A DNA stretch of 64,000 bases from Serratia sp. M24T3 (GTDB lineage Bacteria; Pseudomonadota; Gammaproteobacteria; Enterobacterales; Enterobacteriaceae). A program made the translations under genes and the position numbers. This document shows positions 44,569 to 52,835 of this stretch, in pieces (position 1 is the stretch's first letter; each line of letters begins with the position of its first letter). The notes under the pieces were generated by a model, which saw nothing but the letters and a program-made list of their open reading frames with translations, was not told the origin of the DNA and made no database searches. Where the stretch lies: positions 124,001-188,000 of the forward strand of contig NZ_AJHJ01000002.1 of assembly GCF_000257645.1 (NCBI RefSeq), in the 5' to 3' direction.

Positions 44569-45624
44569 TCAGCCATCAATTAAGGGAGAAGTTGCAGCCG
44601 TGGCCGCATCGAGATTAGTGAATTCAATACGGTCGTTATCAGCCTCCATCAGCACATTACCCAATATGCTGCCATTCTCCCAATGGAAAGTATCATCCCC
44701 GGTACTCATCCTGATTTCACCTTTTACGATGCCACCCGTCACGCTAACGCTGTCCGCGCCGCCGCTCACGCTGATATTTCCACCGACCGTGCTATCGCCG
44801 CTGATAATAATGGTGTCATTACCAAAGCCAGTAACCAAATTACCTGTAATTTCACCGCCGGACATATCAAATATATTATTATCCAGCTTCATATTAACGC
44901 GGCCAATTTTACCCCCGGTCATTTTGGCCACGTCTCCGTCTTCGAAAGCATTGACGATGGTGCCACCAGTCATGGTGAAGGTATCGCGGTTATCACCCTG
45001 CTGCAGCGAGCCTAATGTTCCGCCGCTCATAACAAAATCGTCTATTCCGCTGCCCTGAGAAAGCGTATCTGTAATAGTGCCATTACTGATAATCGCTTTA
45101 TCGGCACCGTTGCCTTGGTCCACGTTGCCAGTAATCGTACCCCCCGTCAGGATCAAGGTGTCATTCCCTGCCCCAAAGGTCACTGCATTACCGCTGGCAT
45201 TGCCTCTAATTGTTCCGCTGTTGATAAGCTGATTATTACCACTTCCGTTGAACAGCACCCCAGGCCCGGTTGTTCCTATTATTGAGCCACTGTTATTCAA
45301 TACGCTGCTTCCCTCGCGCAGCAATACGCCGGTGGTTCCTGTTAATTGCCCGGCATTGGTAATTTGACTGCCATTGCCTAATGAAATCGCTGCTGCTCCG
45401 CTTACATTTAGCACGCTGCCCGAGGTTATATTGACGCTGACGCCCGTGACACCATTAGCGCTGATCACTGCCGTAGAGCCAGGGTTTGGGCTGCTGGTAT
45501 CACAGAGTACAGATTGTCCTAAGCCCGGTTGATAATTATTACAGGCGGCAAAGGCCTCGTTACCAGAGGTGAAAGCAAGATAAATACAGGTGGAAATTAA
45601 AGAAAATTTGCCGATTAATTTCAT
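44569..45624 (-). CDS. Autotransporter N-terminal part, truncated by in-frame TGA
   Basis: The 351-codon opening of the autotransporter. MKLIGKFSLISTCIYLAFTSGNEAFA is a Sec signal peptide (cleavage after about residue 26). It is followed by a beta-helix passenger with repeats of the form GTITGN, SGGTLG and TGGTIV, and GNDT motifs. The ATG at 45624 has AGGA six bases upstream. Codon 352 (44569-44571) is TGA; past it the same frame reads SGNDILVMNNSQYVYS, which continues the repeat pattern (LIDG-x-SGNDILV). Expressed alone it would be a soluble passenger fragment in the periplasm. The complete gene would encode about 1,500 residues. Confidence 0.75.
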   Translation of the reverse strand: MKLIGKFSLISTCIYLAFTSGNEAFAACNNYQPGLGQSVLCDTSSPNPGSTAVISANGVTGVSVNITSGSVLNVSGAAAISLGNGSQITNAGQLTGTTGVLLREGSSVLNNSGSIIGTTGPGVLFNGSGNNQLINSGTIRGNASGNAVTFGAGNDTLILTGGTITGNVDQGNGADKAIISNGTITDTLSQGSGIDDFVMSGGTLGSLQQGDNRDTFTMTGGTIVNAFEDGDVAKMTGGKIGRVNMKLDNNIFDMSGGEITGNLVTGFGNDTIIISGDSTVGGNISVSGGADSVSVTGGIVKGEIRMSTGDDTFHWENGSILGNVLMEADNDRIEFTNLDAATAATSPLIDG

Positions 45625-45795
45625 GTTAATCCTCGTATTTTTAATACGCAGGCATCGTTTCCCCAAAAGCATGGATCGAAGAATTTTATAAAGGACGCCT
45701 TTGCCAGTGTTATAGGTATTTATTGAGCGTTAACAATGCGTAGACAAGAAATAACGTGAAGTGGTTAAAACAGCTAAATCAAGAAGGAGGTAAGT

Positions 45796-45990
45796 ATTAA
45801 TATTATTTTAGGTAAAACTTTAGTAAAAAATGTAACAAATAAATCAGATCAAAGCCGCAAATTTGCTTATTGCTTGCCTATTGATGAAGAAGAATTTCTG
45901 GATCACGCGCCTACTATAGAGCTCCGGCACAGTCATTTACAACGGCAAAGCGCAGGGATCGACTTTCTAAGCACGGATTTTACTTTCTAA
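45796..45990 (+). CDS. Putative 64-codon reading frame with ATT start
   Basis: An AAGGAGG ribosome site at 45784-45790 is followed five bases later by ATT, opening a stop-free frame of 64 codons that ends TAA at 45988. There is no ATG, GTG or TTG near the ribosome site. The predicted product begins NIILGKTLVKNVTNKSDQSR, continues into an acidic stretch (LPIDEEEFLD) and ends GIDFLSTDFTF. I do not recognise it. The flanking sequence 45673-46080 is AT-rich and otherwise empty. Non-ATG ATT starts are rare, so this may instead be a remnant of an older gene. Confidence 0.35.
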   Translation: MNIILGKTLVKNVTNKSDQSRKFAYCLPIDEEEFLDHAPTIELRHSHLQRQSAGIDFLSTDFTF

Positions 45991-46081
45991 AAAATAAACT
46001 CTGTTATTTTAACGGCACTTAACCAGCTTTACCGTTTTGACGCTGTTCGTCCTGCTTCCCAAAGCTCCTAAAGCATGATTA

Positions 46082-46101
46082 TACTGTATGCATAAACAGT
46101 A
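46082..46101. promoter_or_regulatory. LexA box of umuDC
   Basis: TACTGT-N8-ACAGTA (CTGT at 46084, ACAG at 46096) matches the enterobacterial SOS consensus perfectly in its arms. It lies 19 bases before the umuD start, so transcription is blocked until LexA is cleaved. Confidence 0.93.
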
Positions 46102-46119
46102 TAGCTATGGAGCGCCATT

Positions 46120-46542
46120 ATGAATTTTTCGCGAGCGGCAATTTCACCAGAAGAGCTTAATCTGCCCCTTTATCAAGAGCTGGTGCAGGCCGGTTTTCCC
46201 AGCCCGGCGCAGGACTATATCGAGAAGGGTATCGATCTCAATAAGTTATGCGTTAGTCATCCGGCGGCAACCTACTTTGTAACCGCAACAGGCTTGTCGA
46301 TGGTTGATGCCGGGATCTACGAAGGATCAATGCTGGTGGTAGACAGAAGCCTGACGGCCAAACACGGCGATATTGTCATCGCCTGCGTGGCGGGGGAATA
46401 TACAGTGAAACGCTTTTGTACCCACCCTTTCATAAAACTCGAACCGATGAATCCCAATTTTCCGACAATTATTCCCCGCGACGGCGGCGATGAACTGGAA
46501 ATCTTTGGTGTTGTGACCTTTAGCATTAACGGTTTTCAATAA
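46120..46542 (+). CDS. umuD: DNA polymerase V subunit UmuD
   Basis: A 140-residue S24-family self-cleaving protein. The scissile pair is Ala24-Gly25 (Cys-Gly in E. coli). The catalytic Ser60 is in TGLSM and Lys97 in YTVK, spaced as in E. coli UmuD. RecA-ssDNA triggers cleavage to UmuD', which joins UmuC for translesion synthesis. A LexA box lies just upstream, and the stop overlaps the umuC start by one base. Confidence 0.95.
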   Translation: MNFSRAAISPEELNLPLYQELVQAGFPSPAQDYIEKGIDLNKLCVSHPAATYFVTATGLSMVDAGIYEGSMLVVDRSLTAKHGDIVIACVAGEYTVKRFCTHPFIKLEPMNPNFPTIIPRDGGDELEIFGVVTFSINGFQ

Positions 46543-47810
46543 TGTTTGCCCTTGCCGACGTTAACTCCTTTTATGCCAGCTGCGAGGCGGCATTTCGCCC
46601 TGATCTAAAGGGTCGCCCAATCGTGGTGTTATCCAATAATGATGGCTGTGTGATCGCCAGAAATAAGGAAGCAAAAGTGGCGGGGATAAAAATGGGTGCG
46701 CCGTATTTTAAAGTTCGCCGCGAATGCGAACAGCATAACGCCGTGATTTTCAGCAGCAATTACGCGCTATACGCCGATATGTCCTATCGCGTTATGACAG
46801 TTCTTGAAGAGATGGCACCCGCCTTTGAGATGTACTCGATCGACGAAGCATTTTTAGACCTCACAGGCGTCAGCCATTGCAAAAACCTTGAAGAATTTGG
46901 CAGAGAAATCAGGGAAAAAGTCTACAAATGGACAGGGCTAACCATCGGCGTCGGCATTGGCCCAACCAAGACGCTGGCCAAGCTTGCCAATCACGCGGCT
47001 AAAAAATGGACTCTCACGCAGGGCGTGGTCGATATTTCATTGCTGGCACGCCAGCGTAAACTCATGGCGCTGGTTGACGTAAGTGAGGTTTGGGGCGTTG
47101 GCCGAAGGATCTCGAAAAGGCTAAATGGAATGGGAATTGAGACCGCGCTGGATCTCGCCGATGCGCCGACCGGACTTATCCGTAAGCATTTTAGCGTAGT
47201 GCTGGAAAGAACGGTGCGCGAGCTGCGCGGTGAGCCGTGCCTGGCCATGGAGGAATTTATTCCCACCAAACAGCAAATCATTTGTTCGCGATCGTTTGGT
47301 GACCGCGTCTCACAGTATAAATTAATGCGCGAAGCTATTTGCAGTCATGCCAACCGCGCCGCGGAGAAACTCCGCAAAGAGCATCAGTACTGCCGCCATA
47401 TATCCGCGTTTGTCAAAACCAGCCCCTTCACGGCGGGCGAAATTTACTATGGCAATATAGCTTCCACTCGCATTGAAACCCCAACGCAAGATACGCGAGA
47501 TATTATCGCCGCTGCCACAAAATGCCTGGATGCCATTTGGCAGGAAGGTCATCGCTTCCAAAAATGTGGCGTTATGCTGGGGGATTTTTACAGTCAGGGT
47601 ATCTCCCAACCTGGCCTGTTTGATGAGCATCCACCGCGCGCAAAAAGCGAACAGTTGATGGCAGCATTGGATGATATCCATCACAGAGGCATAGGCCGAG
47701 TGTGGTTCGCCGGCCAAGGGATTGCCAAAAGCTGGGAGATGAAGCGGGAGATGCTCTCCCCCGCCTATACCACGCGATTTAGTGATTTGATGCAGGTAAA
47801 GCTGAAATAA
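46542..47810 (+). CDS. umuC: DNA polymerase V catalytic subunit UmuC
   Basis: A 422-residue Y-family polymerase. The N-terminal palm has FALADVNSFYASCEAAFRPDLKG (first catalytic Asp), the NNDGCVIARNKEAK finger segment and YSIDEAFLDL (second catalytic Asp-Glu). GVGIGPTKTLAKLANHAAK is the helix-hairpin-helix region, and QIICSRSFGDRV starts the little-finger domain. It is co-translated with umuD (TAATG). Confidence 0.96.
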   Translation: MFALADVNSFYASCEAAFRPDLKGRPIVVLSNNDGCVIARNKEAKVAGIKMGAPYFKVRRECEQHNAVIFSSNYALYADMSYRVMTVLEEMAPAFEMYSIDEAFLDLTGVSHCKNLEEFGREIREKVYKWTGLTIGVGIGPTKTLAKLANHAAKKWTLTQGVVDISLLARQRKLMALVDVSEVWGVGRRISKRLNGMGIETALDLADAPTGLIRKHFSVVLERTVRELRGEPCLAMEEFIPTKQQIICSRSFGDRVSQYKLMREAICSHANRAAEKLRKEHQYCRHISAFVKTSPFTAGEIYYGNIASTRIETPTQDTRDIIAAATKCLDAIWQEGHRFQKCGVMLGDFYSQGISQPGLFDEHPPRAKSEQLMAALDDIHHRGIGRVWFAGQGIAKSWEMKREMLSPAYTTRFSDLMQVKLK

Positions 47811-47820
47811 GGCCGTGCGG

Positions 47821-48687
47821 TCATATAATCGGGACATAGTATTGGCAGTTAATGCCGTGATTCTTGATGCTCGACATCATAGGAGTATAGATTTCGATAT
47901 CTTCACCTTTGCGACGAATCAGCTTATTTTTTGATAGATATACCGAGTAAATCTTGTAAAGAAAATCCTGCATTCCATCCATGGCACCATCATAGTGAAA
48001 TTTCACATATTTTCCTTTTTCAATGGTAATCAACTCTCCATTGTCAGCAGGCATATTTGCATCTGATGGAACCGTGGCCATCGTATACTGAAACGCATAT
48101 TCCCGTTTTGAATTGCTTGCAGATATATAGTCAACCAGGCCGATAAGTGAGGCAGGTTTATCCACCAAATGGGGGAAATGGTCATCCCAACTCTTCATTC
48201 TGGAGTTGAAATTGAAGTATTCATTATCCCCTACCTCGCTACGAATCTCTTTCTTCTTGCCCACTAGCTGCATTTTTTCAAGTGTCACAATATTAGCTTC
48301 GAGTGAAGGCTCGCTGTTATATTTTATCGGCGCACAAAACTGCCTGGTTTCTAATATTTCAGACTTCCTGAAAGCCCTGGGAGTAACGCCAAACTGATTT
48401 TTAAACGCTCGACAAAAGTGCGGCTTAGAGTCAAATCCGTACTCCAGAGCGATATCATAAATATCCCTTTTGGTGATTTTCAAAATAGTAGCGCACTCGG
48501 AAAGCCTGCGCCCTCGGGTGTAATCACCTAGAGTGATACCGGTATGGTCTTTAAAGATTCGCTGAAGATGCCATTTTGAATATCCCGCTTTGCTGGCGAC
48601 ATAGTCGACGGAAAGCGGAAGGTGTAAGTTCTCTTCAATCCAGTCTAAAAGGCTTTTAATGACACTTTCTTGCATTATACGATTCAT
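47821..48687 (-). CDS. AraC-family regulator, Rob-like
   Basis: A 288-residue regulator with an N-terminal AraC/XylS DNA-binding domain (LLDWIEENLHLPLSVDYVASKAGYSKWHLQRIFKDHTG, then IYDIALEYGFDSKPHFCRAFKNQFGVTPRAFRKS) and a C-terminal GyrI-like effector domain (about residues 120-288). This is the Rob arrangement, not the short MarA/SoxS one. GGAAG lies before the ATG. It is convergent with umuC. It may respond to small hydrophobic ligands and activate efflux or stress genes; targets are unknown. Confidence 0.85.
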   Translation of the reverse strand: MNRIMQESVIKSLLDWIEENLHLPLSVDYVASKAGYSKWHLQRIFKDHTGITLGDYTRGRRLSECATILKITKRDIYDIALEYGFDSKPHFCRAFKNQFGVTPRAFRKSEILETRQFCAPIKYNSEPSLEANIVTLEKMQLVGKKKEIRSEVGDNEYFNFNSRMKSWDDHFPHLVDKPASLIGLVDYISASNSKREYAFQYTMATVPSDANMPADNGELITIEKGKYVKFHYDGAMDGMQDFLYKIYSVYLSKNKLIRRKGEDIEIYTPMMSSIKNHGINCQYYVPII

Positions 48688-48729
48688 CGTTTACTTCCAT
48701 CATTATAAGATTTATTTTTTAGGCCTGAC

Positions 48730-49416
48730 TTACTTTTTACCAAAGTATTTTTTTATATTAGAAATCAGGCCAAAAATAGTCATTGAATATTTTTCACCTT
48801 GGTATTCTTTAATCACAGAAACTGTTCCAAGGTAAGGATTAATTCCTCCCTTTTCTACGTAGGTTGAATTAGCATCATTTTTCAGGATGTTAGGGTTATT
48901 GATACCTTTGCTTTTATCGATTGCCACTATCTGACTCTTTAGATAAGCATGAATCTCCTTTAAAAGAGCATCATCGAGACCTGCTTCTAAATTAAATGCG
49001 AAGGGAACTCGTGGTGAAACTGACAGTACTGGTGTCATTTTCTTTTCGTTTATATTGCAAATTATCAATGAGTTATCCTCATAATAGGGATTTTCCAGAT
49101 AGCATTTGAACGCAGCCAGTCCTTTGCTGCCATTTTCAGAAAGCAGATTAAGGGTTCTGTTTTTACAGCTCGCCGCCCCTTTCTTCTGTAATGCCAAGCC
49201 TAACCCCGGCAATGAGGTCAACACGCCTTCCTCTTTCAAAGCATTGGTTAAACGCTGCACCGTCGAGCGCGGTAGCGAAACCTGTTTGGCAATCTGACCC
49301 AGCGTTAACGGGTAAGCCGTTGCCTCCAAAAGGTGGATTATTTGCATGGCACGGCTTATTGACTGCACAGACGTCCCTGCACTGTCGTCAGTAAGCGAGC
49401 TCTCGTTCATAGGCAT
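48730..49416 (-). CDS. IclR-type regulator with divergent effector domain
   Basis: A 228-residue protein. The N-terminal IclR winged helix is clear (VQSISRAMQIIHLLEATAYPLTLGQIAKQVSLPRSTVQRLTNALKEEGVL), but the C-terminal half lacks the usual IclR ligand motifs and is about 25 residues short. Its segment LAAFKCYLENPYYEDNSLIICNIN is unlike standard members. The start is uncertain (49416 or 49410). It is divergent from the AaeX-AaeA-AaeB-like efflux operon at 49583 and is a likely regulator of it. Confidence 0.75.
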   Translation of the reverse strand: MPMNESSLTDDSAGTSVQSISRAMQIIHLLEATAYPLTLGQIAKQVSLPRSTVQRLTNALKEEGVLTSLPGLGLALQKKGAASCKNRTLNLLSENGSKGLAAFKCYLENPYYEDNSLIICNINEKKMTPVLSVSPRVPFAFNLEAGLDDALLKEIHAYLKSQIVAIDKSKGINNPNILKNDANSTYVEKGGINPYLGTVSVIKEYQGEKYSMTIFGLISNIKKYFGKK

Positions 49417-49582
49417 AAATTATAACCAACCTCTCTGCTTAATTAGCACTAATTGTGATCTTAAGATTCAAATCTTGTATCACAATGCGGTTAATATTAT
49501 CATAATGTGGTTGATTAATTCTTTCACAATTGATGCCAGAATTAACAAAATAATGATTTATAAAGATTTATTGGAGGCGGCA

Positions 49583-49783
49583 GTGCATGAGCTAGTTTTT
49601 ATGGATCTACTATGGAGCCCGTTTACGCGCATGGTTCTCATCGCCATAGTGGCATCATTAATATTGAACAAGGTTATTGCCAGGTTGCTTCCTGCTTTTA
49701 TGAAAAAGCTTGAACCTCTTGTTGGGCTCAGTGCTTTTATATTGGTTATCCTGATTCAAATGACTACGGTATTCGGTAAATGA
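49583..49783 (+). CDS. Small inner-membrane protein, AaeX/DUF1656-like
   Basis: A 66-residue protein with two hydrophobic segments (FTRMVLIAIVASLIL and VGLSAFILVILIQMTTVF). The start is GTG at 49583, chosen for the GGAGG five bases upstream; ATG codons further upstream lack any such site. Its stop overlaps the ATG of the HlyD-type gene (ATGA). Position and size match AaeX of the aromatic-acid efflux operon, a small companion of unknown role. Confidence 0.75.
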   Translation: MHELVFMDLLWSPFTRMVLIAIVASLILNKVIARLLPAFMKKLEPLVGLSAFILVILIQMTTVFGK

Positions 49784-50697
49784 AAAAAACAATTAACATT
49801 CTTATAACACTCATCCTGATTGTTTTCATTGTTTGTGCGGCGACATATATATGGAACAAATATATGTATACCCCTTGGACACGTGATGCCAGAGTTCGTG
49901 CAGATGTTATTAATATCGCACCGGACGTCTCAGGCTGGCTCACAGAGCTCAATGCGCACAACACTTCACAGGTAAGCAAGGGCCAGGTCCTGTTTACCGT
50001 TGATAAGGCACGCTATCAGGTGGCCTACGATCAGGCTGTTGCACAGGAAGCTCAGGCAAAAGTTGCCTGGCAACGCGCTCAAAACATTGCCGATCGCCGT
50101 GCGCGTTTGCAAACTGCAGTGAGTAAAGAAGACATTGATAACTCTCGTCTGGATGCGGCATCTGCACTGGCCACGTATCAGGAAACCCAGGCTGAAACGC
50201 AGTCTGCGCTGATTGACTTGCAACGTACCACTTACCTATCTCCCGATGACGGAAAGATTACTAACCTGGATGTTTCTAAAGGCGATTACGTCAACAAGGG
50301 TGTGACCAAACTGGCGTTAACGGTTAAAGGAAGTTACTACCTGACCGGTTATTTCGAAGAAACCAAGCTGCCAGAAATTCATATTGGTGACAGCGTGGAT
50401 ATTTGGATGATGGCGGGTACTCGTCATCTTACCGGACACGTGACTTCAATCGATGCAGGTATTTCCAACACGAATATTACGGCGGGAAATCAAATGCTAC
50501 CCGATGTCGAGGCAGGCTATAGCTGGATTAGATTGGCGCAACGTATCCCGGTAAATATCAAGATTGATAATATTCCAGCGGATATGAATATCTCATCCGG
50601 TATGTCTGCAAGTGTGCGGGTTGTTAATGCGGACGATAAAGCTAGAACTTCCGGGATGCATTCAATTCTGGCTGATATTGGCGCGGTTCTAGATTAA
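49780..50697 (+). CDS. HlyD-family membrane fusion protein, AaeA-like
   Basis: A 305-residue periplasmic adaptor. A single N-terminal membrane anchor (ITLILIVFIVCAATYIW) precedes the barrel-sandwich domain (VINIAPDVSGWLTELNAHNTSQVSKGQVLFTVD), a short helical hairpin, and the LSPDDGKITNLDVSKGDYVNKG returning strand. It links the inner-membrane FUSC pump to an outer-membrane channel. It is co-translated with the small upstream gene and 23 bases before the pump gene. Confidence 0.88.
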   Translation: MKKTINILITLILIVFIVCAATYIWNKYMYTPWTRDARVRADVINIAPDVSGWLTELNAHNTSQVSKGQVLFTVDKARYQVAYDQAVAQEAQAKVAWQRAQNIADRRARLQTAVSKEDIDNSRLDAASALATYQETQAETQSALIDLQRTTYLSPDDGKITNLDVSKGDYVNKGVTKLALTVKGSYYLTGYFEETKLPEIHIGDSVDIWMMAGTRHLTGHVTSIDAGISNTNITAGNQMLPDVEAGYSWIRLAQRIPVNIKIDNIPADMNISSGMSASVRVVNADDKARTSGMHSILADIGAVLD

Positions 50698-50720
50698 AAC
50701 AAGTTTTTCCGGAGTATAAA

Positions 50721-52721
50721 ATGGGACCAGCATCGGACTCTTTTCTGTTAACGAACAAATTTGCCGTGCGTACGGGGATAAAGTTAAGTATCTCCGTATG
50801 GGGTGGTTTGATTATCGCGCTCTTAATGAATTTTGAGCACCCTGTGTGGGTCACGATCACCGGAATTATTTCATTCTTTGGTCTTGATCACGCACAGGTT
50901 TTAAAGAAATGTATGGCTCAATGCGTAGCAACCATCCTTGGGGGGCTGATTGGCCTCATAATGATGTCTTTCACGCTGCAAAGTCCGTTACTGACTGTGA
51001 TGTGTGTAGCAATACTTGTTTTTATCTTTTCAGGGATCGGTTATAACACGCGTGATATGAATTTGTCGTTCTGCTGCGCCTTCACCTGTGTAACTATTTG
51101 TATTATGGTGATGGTCCCGGTAATTTTAGGGCCGACACCTTATACGCTGATGGAGATATTTCTCGACCGTGTGGGGACTATCGTTTTCGGTATTTTCTGG
51201 GTAGCCTTTGTCAGTATTTGCTTCTGGCCAATGTATTCAGCTGATATGCTGAAAGGAAGTACAAAACAGCTTATTGATCTGCTGTCAGAGGAAATTGATC
51301 CAGAGAAAGATCATAAACAATCATTACTGAAAATCACCTCTTTGATAGCGCAAATCGACGATACTGCCAAACACAGTACATTTGAGAGCAATACCTCGCG
51401 GAATGCCGCACGAATTGCGCGAAAAATAAATGAGATGGCGTTTACAGTCTTTGGTGACAGCGTATTTTTGCTGGAAAACAATGATAAGGTCTCAGATAAT
51501 CTGAAAGCTTGTTTCCAGGATTTCCTCTCTTTGCTAAAACTCAAGCATCACGCGTTACATGCCATTGATAAAGAGCATAGCGAATTAATGCAAATGGGCA
51601 ACGTATTGAGAGAAAAAATAGACCATCTTGCAAATGGGTCCCTGACTCCAGTAGAGTTTGTATTTGTCGATAAACTGCACTCTTGTGTCAAAAGTTTTTG
51701 TACGATGAAAGAGTTACAAAATAAGTTATTCCACGATCGGAAGTTTTATAACTCCACAATAAAGGTTAAAAAGACTTTTGATTTTAATAATTTCTTGCGC
51801 AACGGAACACGTACTGCCACATATTTTGTTATCGCCTATTTCATGTGGTACATTACATCATGGACTTATAGCTTTTTAATATGCGTAGTTCCCATCGTGT
51901 TTAGTATTATGTTCAGCAGACTGCCTCATGCGGATATTTTAATCGCCAAGGTTGTCAAAGGAATGCTATTGTCCGTTCCTGTAGGTGTAGTGGTTTATAT
52001 AATTACCGCTCAGATGCCATCAGCCATTGAGCTATATATAATTATTGCTGGCATACCACTATTTTTTGGTTTAATGGGACTTTCAAGCCTATCTTCCTTT
52101 GCTGCTTCGGCAGGTTTTAATATTGGGTATTTAGTTACAGTTCTGCCAGAAAACAATTTCGATTATACGCTGGATATATCTTTCGCGGTTGTTCGTACAT
52201 TGGCAATAGCCTTGGGTGTTTTAGTATTGCAGCGTTTGTTTGTATTAATTCCAATAAATACCCTATTTAACTCATTTGGATCGGGTAAAAAATTGTTCAA
52301 TAGTGAAATGAATGATGCCCTGGAGATTGACAAAGGGAATCGTTTCAAGACCATCGAGAGAATCAATGCCAGAATAATTGATAAGCTGGCAACCTCCTCG
52401 ATGCAAGAGGTTGATCAAACACGCAAAGAAGTTGTTTTAGAAGGTAACCGAGCTTTAGAAGTTAATAGGACGATTCGAGCCTTAAGTCGACAAGCTGCAC
52501 TCATGGAGCTTCCGAATTCATTATTTAAGAATATTTCAGAGTGGAAGAAAGATGTTCTTGCTCAAAAAGACTTTAATGCCGAAGACACGACACAGTTGCA
52601 TGCAATTGTTAAAGAAAATGCCCAGTCTTCAGAGTTAACGTTAATGGCTGATAAAATTCTTTTTATTGAAAATGTTATTCCCGAGTACGACCGTATGATC
52701 CGACATAGTTTAAAACAATAA
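50721..52721 (+). CDS. FUSC-family efflux pump, AaeB-like
   Basis: A 666-residue inner-membrane protein with two blocks of membrane helices (residues about 20-170 and 365-510) separated and followed by cytosolic helical regions, the FUSC/YccS/AaeB layout. The opening FAVRTGIKLSISVWGGLIIALLMNFEHPVWVTITG is typical. Aromatic carboxylic acids or similar compounds are probable substrates. It ends the three-gene efflux operon and is followed by a strong terminator. Confidence 0.86.
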   Translation: MGPASDSFLLTNKFAVRTGIKLSISVWGGLIIALLMNFEHPVWVTITGIISFFGLDHAQVLKKCMAQCVATILGGLIGLIMMSFTLQSPLLTVMCVAILVFIFSGIGYNTRDMNLSFCCAFTCVTICIMVMVPVILGPTPYTLMEIFLDRVGTIVFGIFWVAFVSICFWPMYSADMLKGSTKQLIDLLSEEIDPEKDHKQSLLKITSLIAQIDDTAKHSTFESNTSRNAARIARKINEMAFTVFGDSVFLLENNDKVSDNLKACFQDFLSLLKLKHHALHAIDKEHSELMQMGNVLREKIDHLANGSLTPVEFVFVDKLHSCVKSFCTMKELQNKLFHDRKFYNSTIKVKKTFDFNNFLRNGTRTATYFVIAYFMWYITSWTYSFLICVVPIVFSIMFSRLPHADILIAKVVKGMLLSVPVGVVVYIITAQMPSAIELYIIIAGIPLFFGLMGLSSLSSFAASAGFNIGYLVTVLPENNFDYTLDISFAVVRTLAIALGVLVLQRLFVLIPINTLFNSFGSGKKLFNSEMNDALEIDKGNRFKTIERINARIIDKLATSSMQEVDQTRKEVVLEGNRALEVNRTIRALSRQAALMELPNSLFKNISEWKKDVLAQKDFNAEDTTQLHAIVKENAQSSELTLMADKILFIENVIPEYDRMIRHSLKQ

Positions 52722-52748
52722 TATTCACTCTCAATGACTGTTACACTT

Positions 52749-52778
52749 GGGACGTATTGTTTTACGTCCCTTTTTTTT
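52749..52778 (+). terminator. Rho-independent terminator of the efflux operon
   Basis: GGGACGTA (52749-52756) pairs with TACGTCCC (52763-52770) across TTGTTT and is followed by eight T residues. Confidence 0.9.
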
Positions 52779-52835
52779 AATCTAAAATGCCGTTTTGTAA
52801 AACGCATTAAGTGAACATTATGTCTGGTGAAGATC

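Noticed and set aside
44546-45058. Hydrophobic open frame on the plus strand opposite the autotransporter
   Set aside because: It is the antisense of Gly/Asn-rich passenger repeats; Pro/Ser/Leu-rich low complexity results automatically, and no ribosome site precedes it.
41128-45624. Frameshift as the cause of the split autotransporter
   Set aside because: Both halves are in the same reading frame; the only interruption is one TGA codon.
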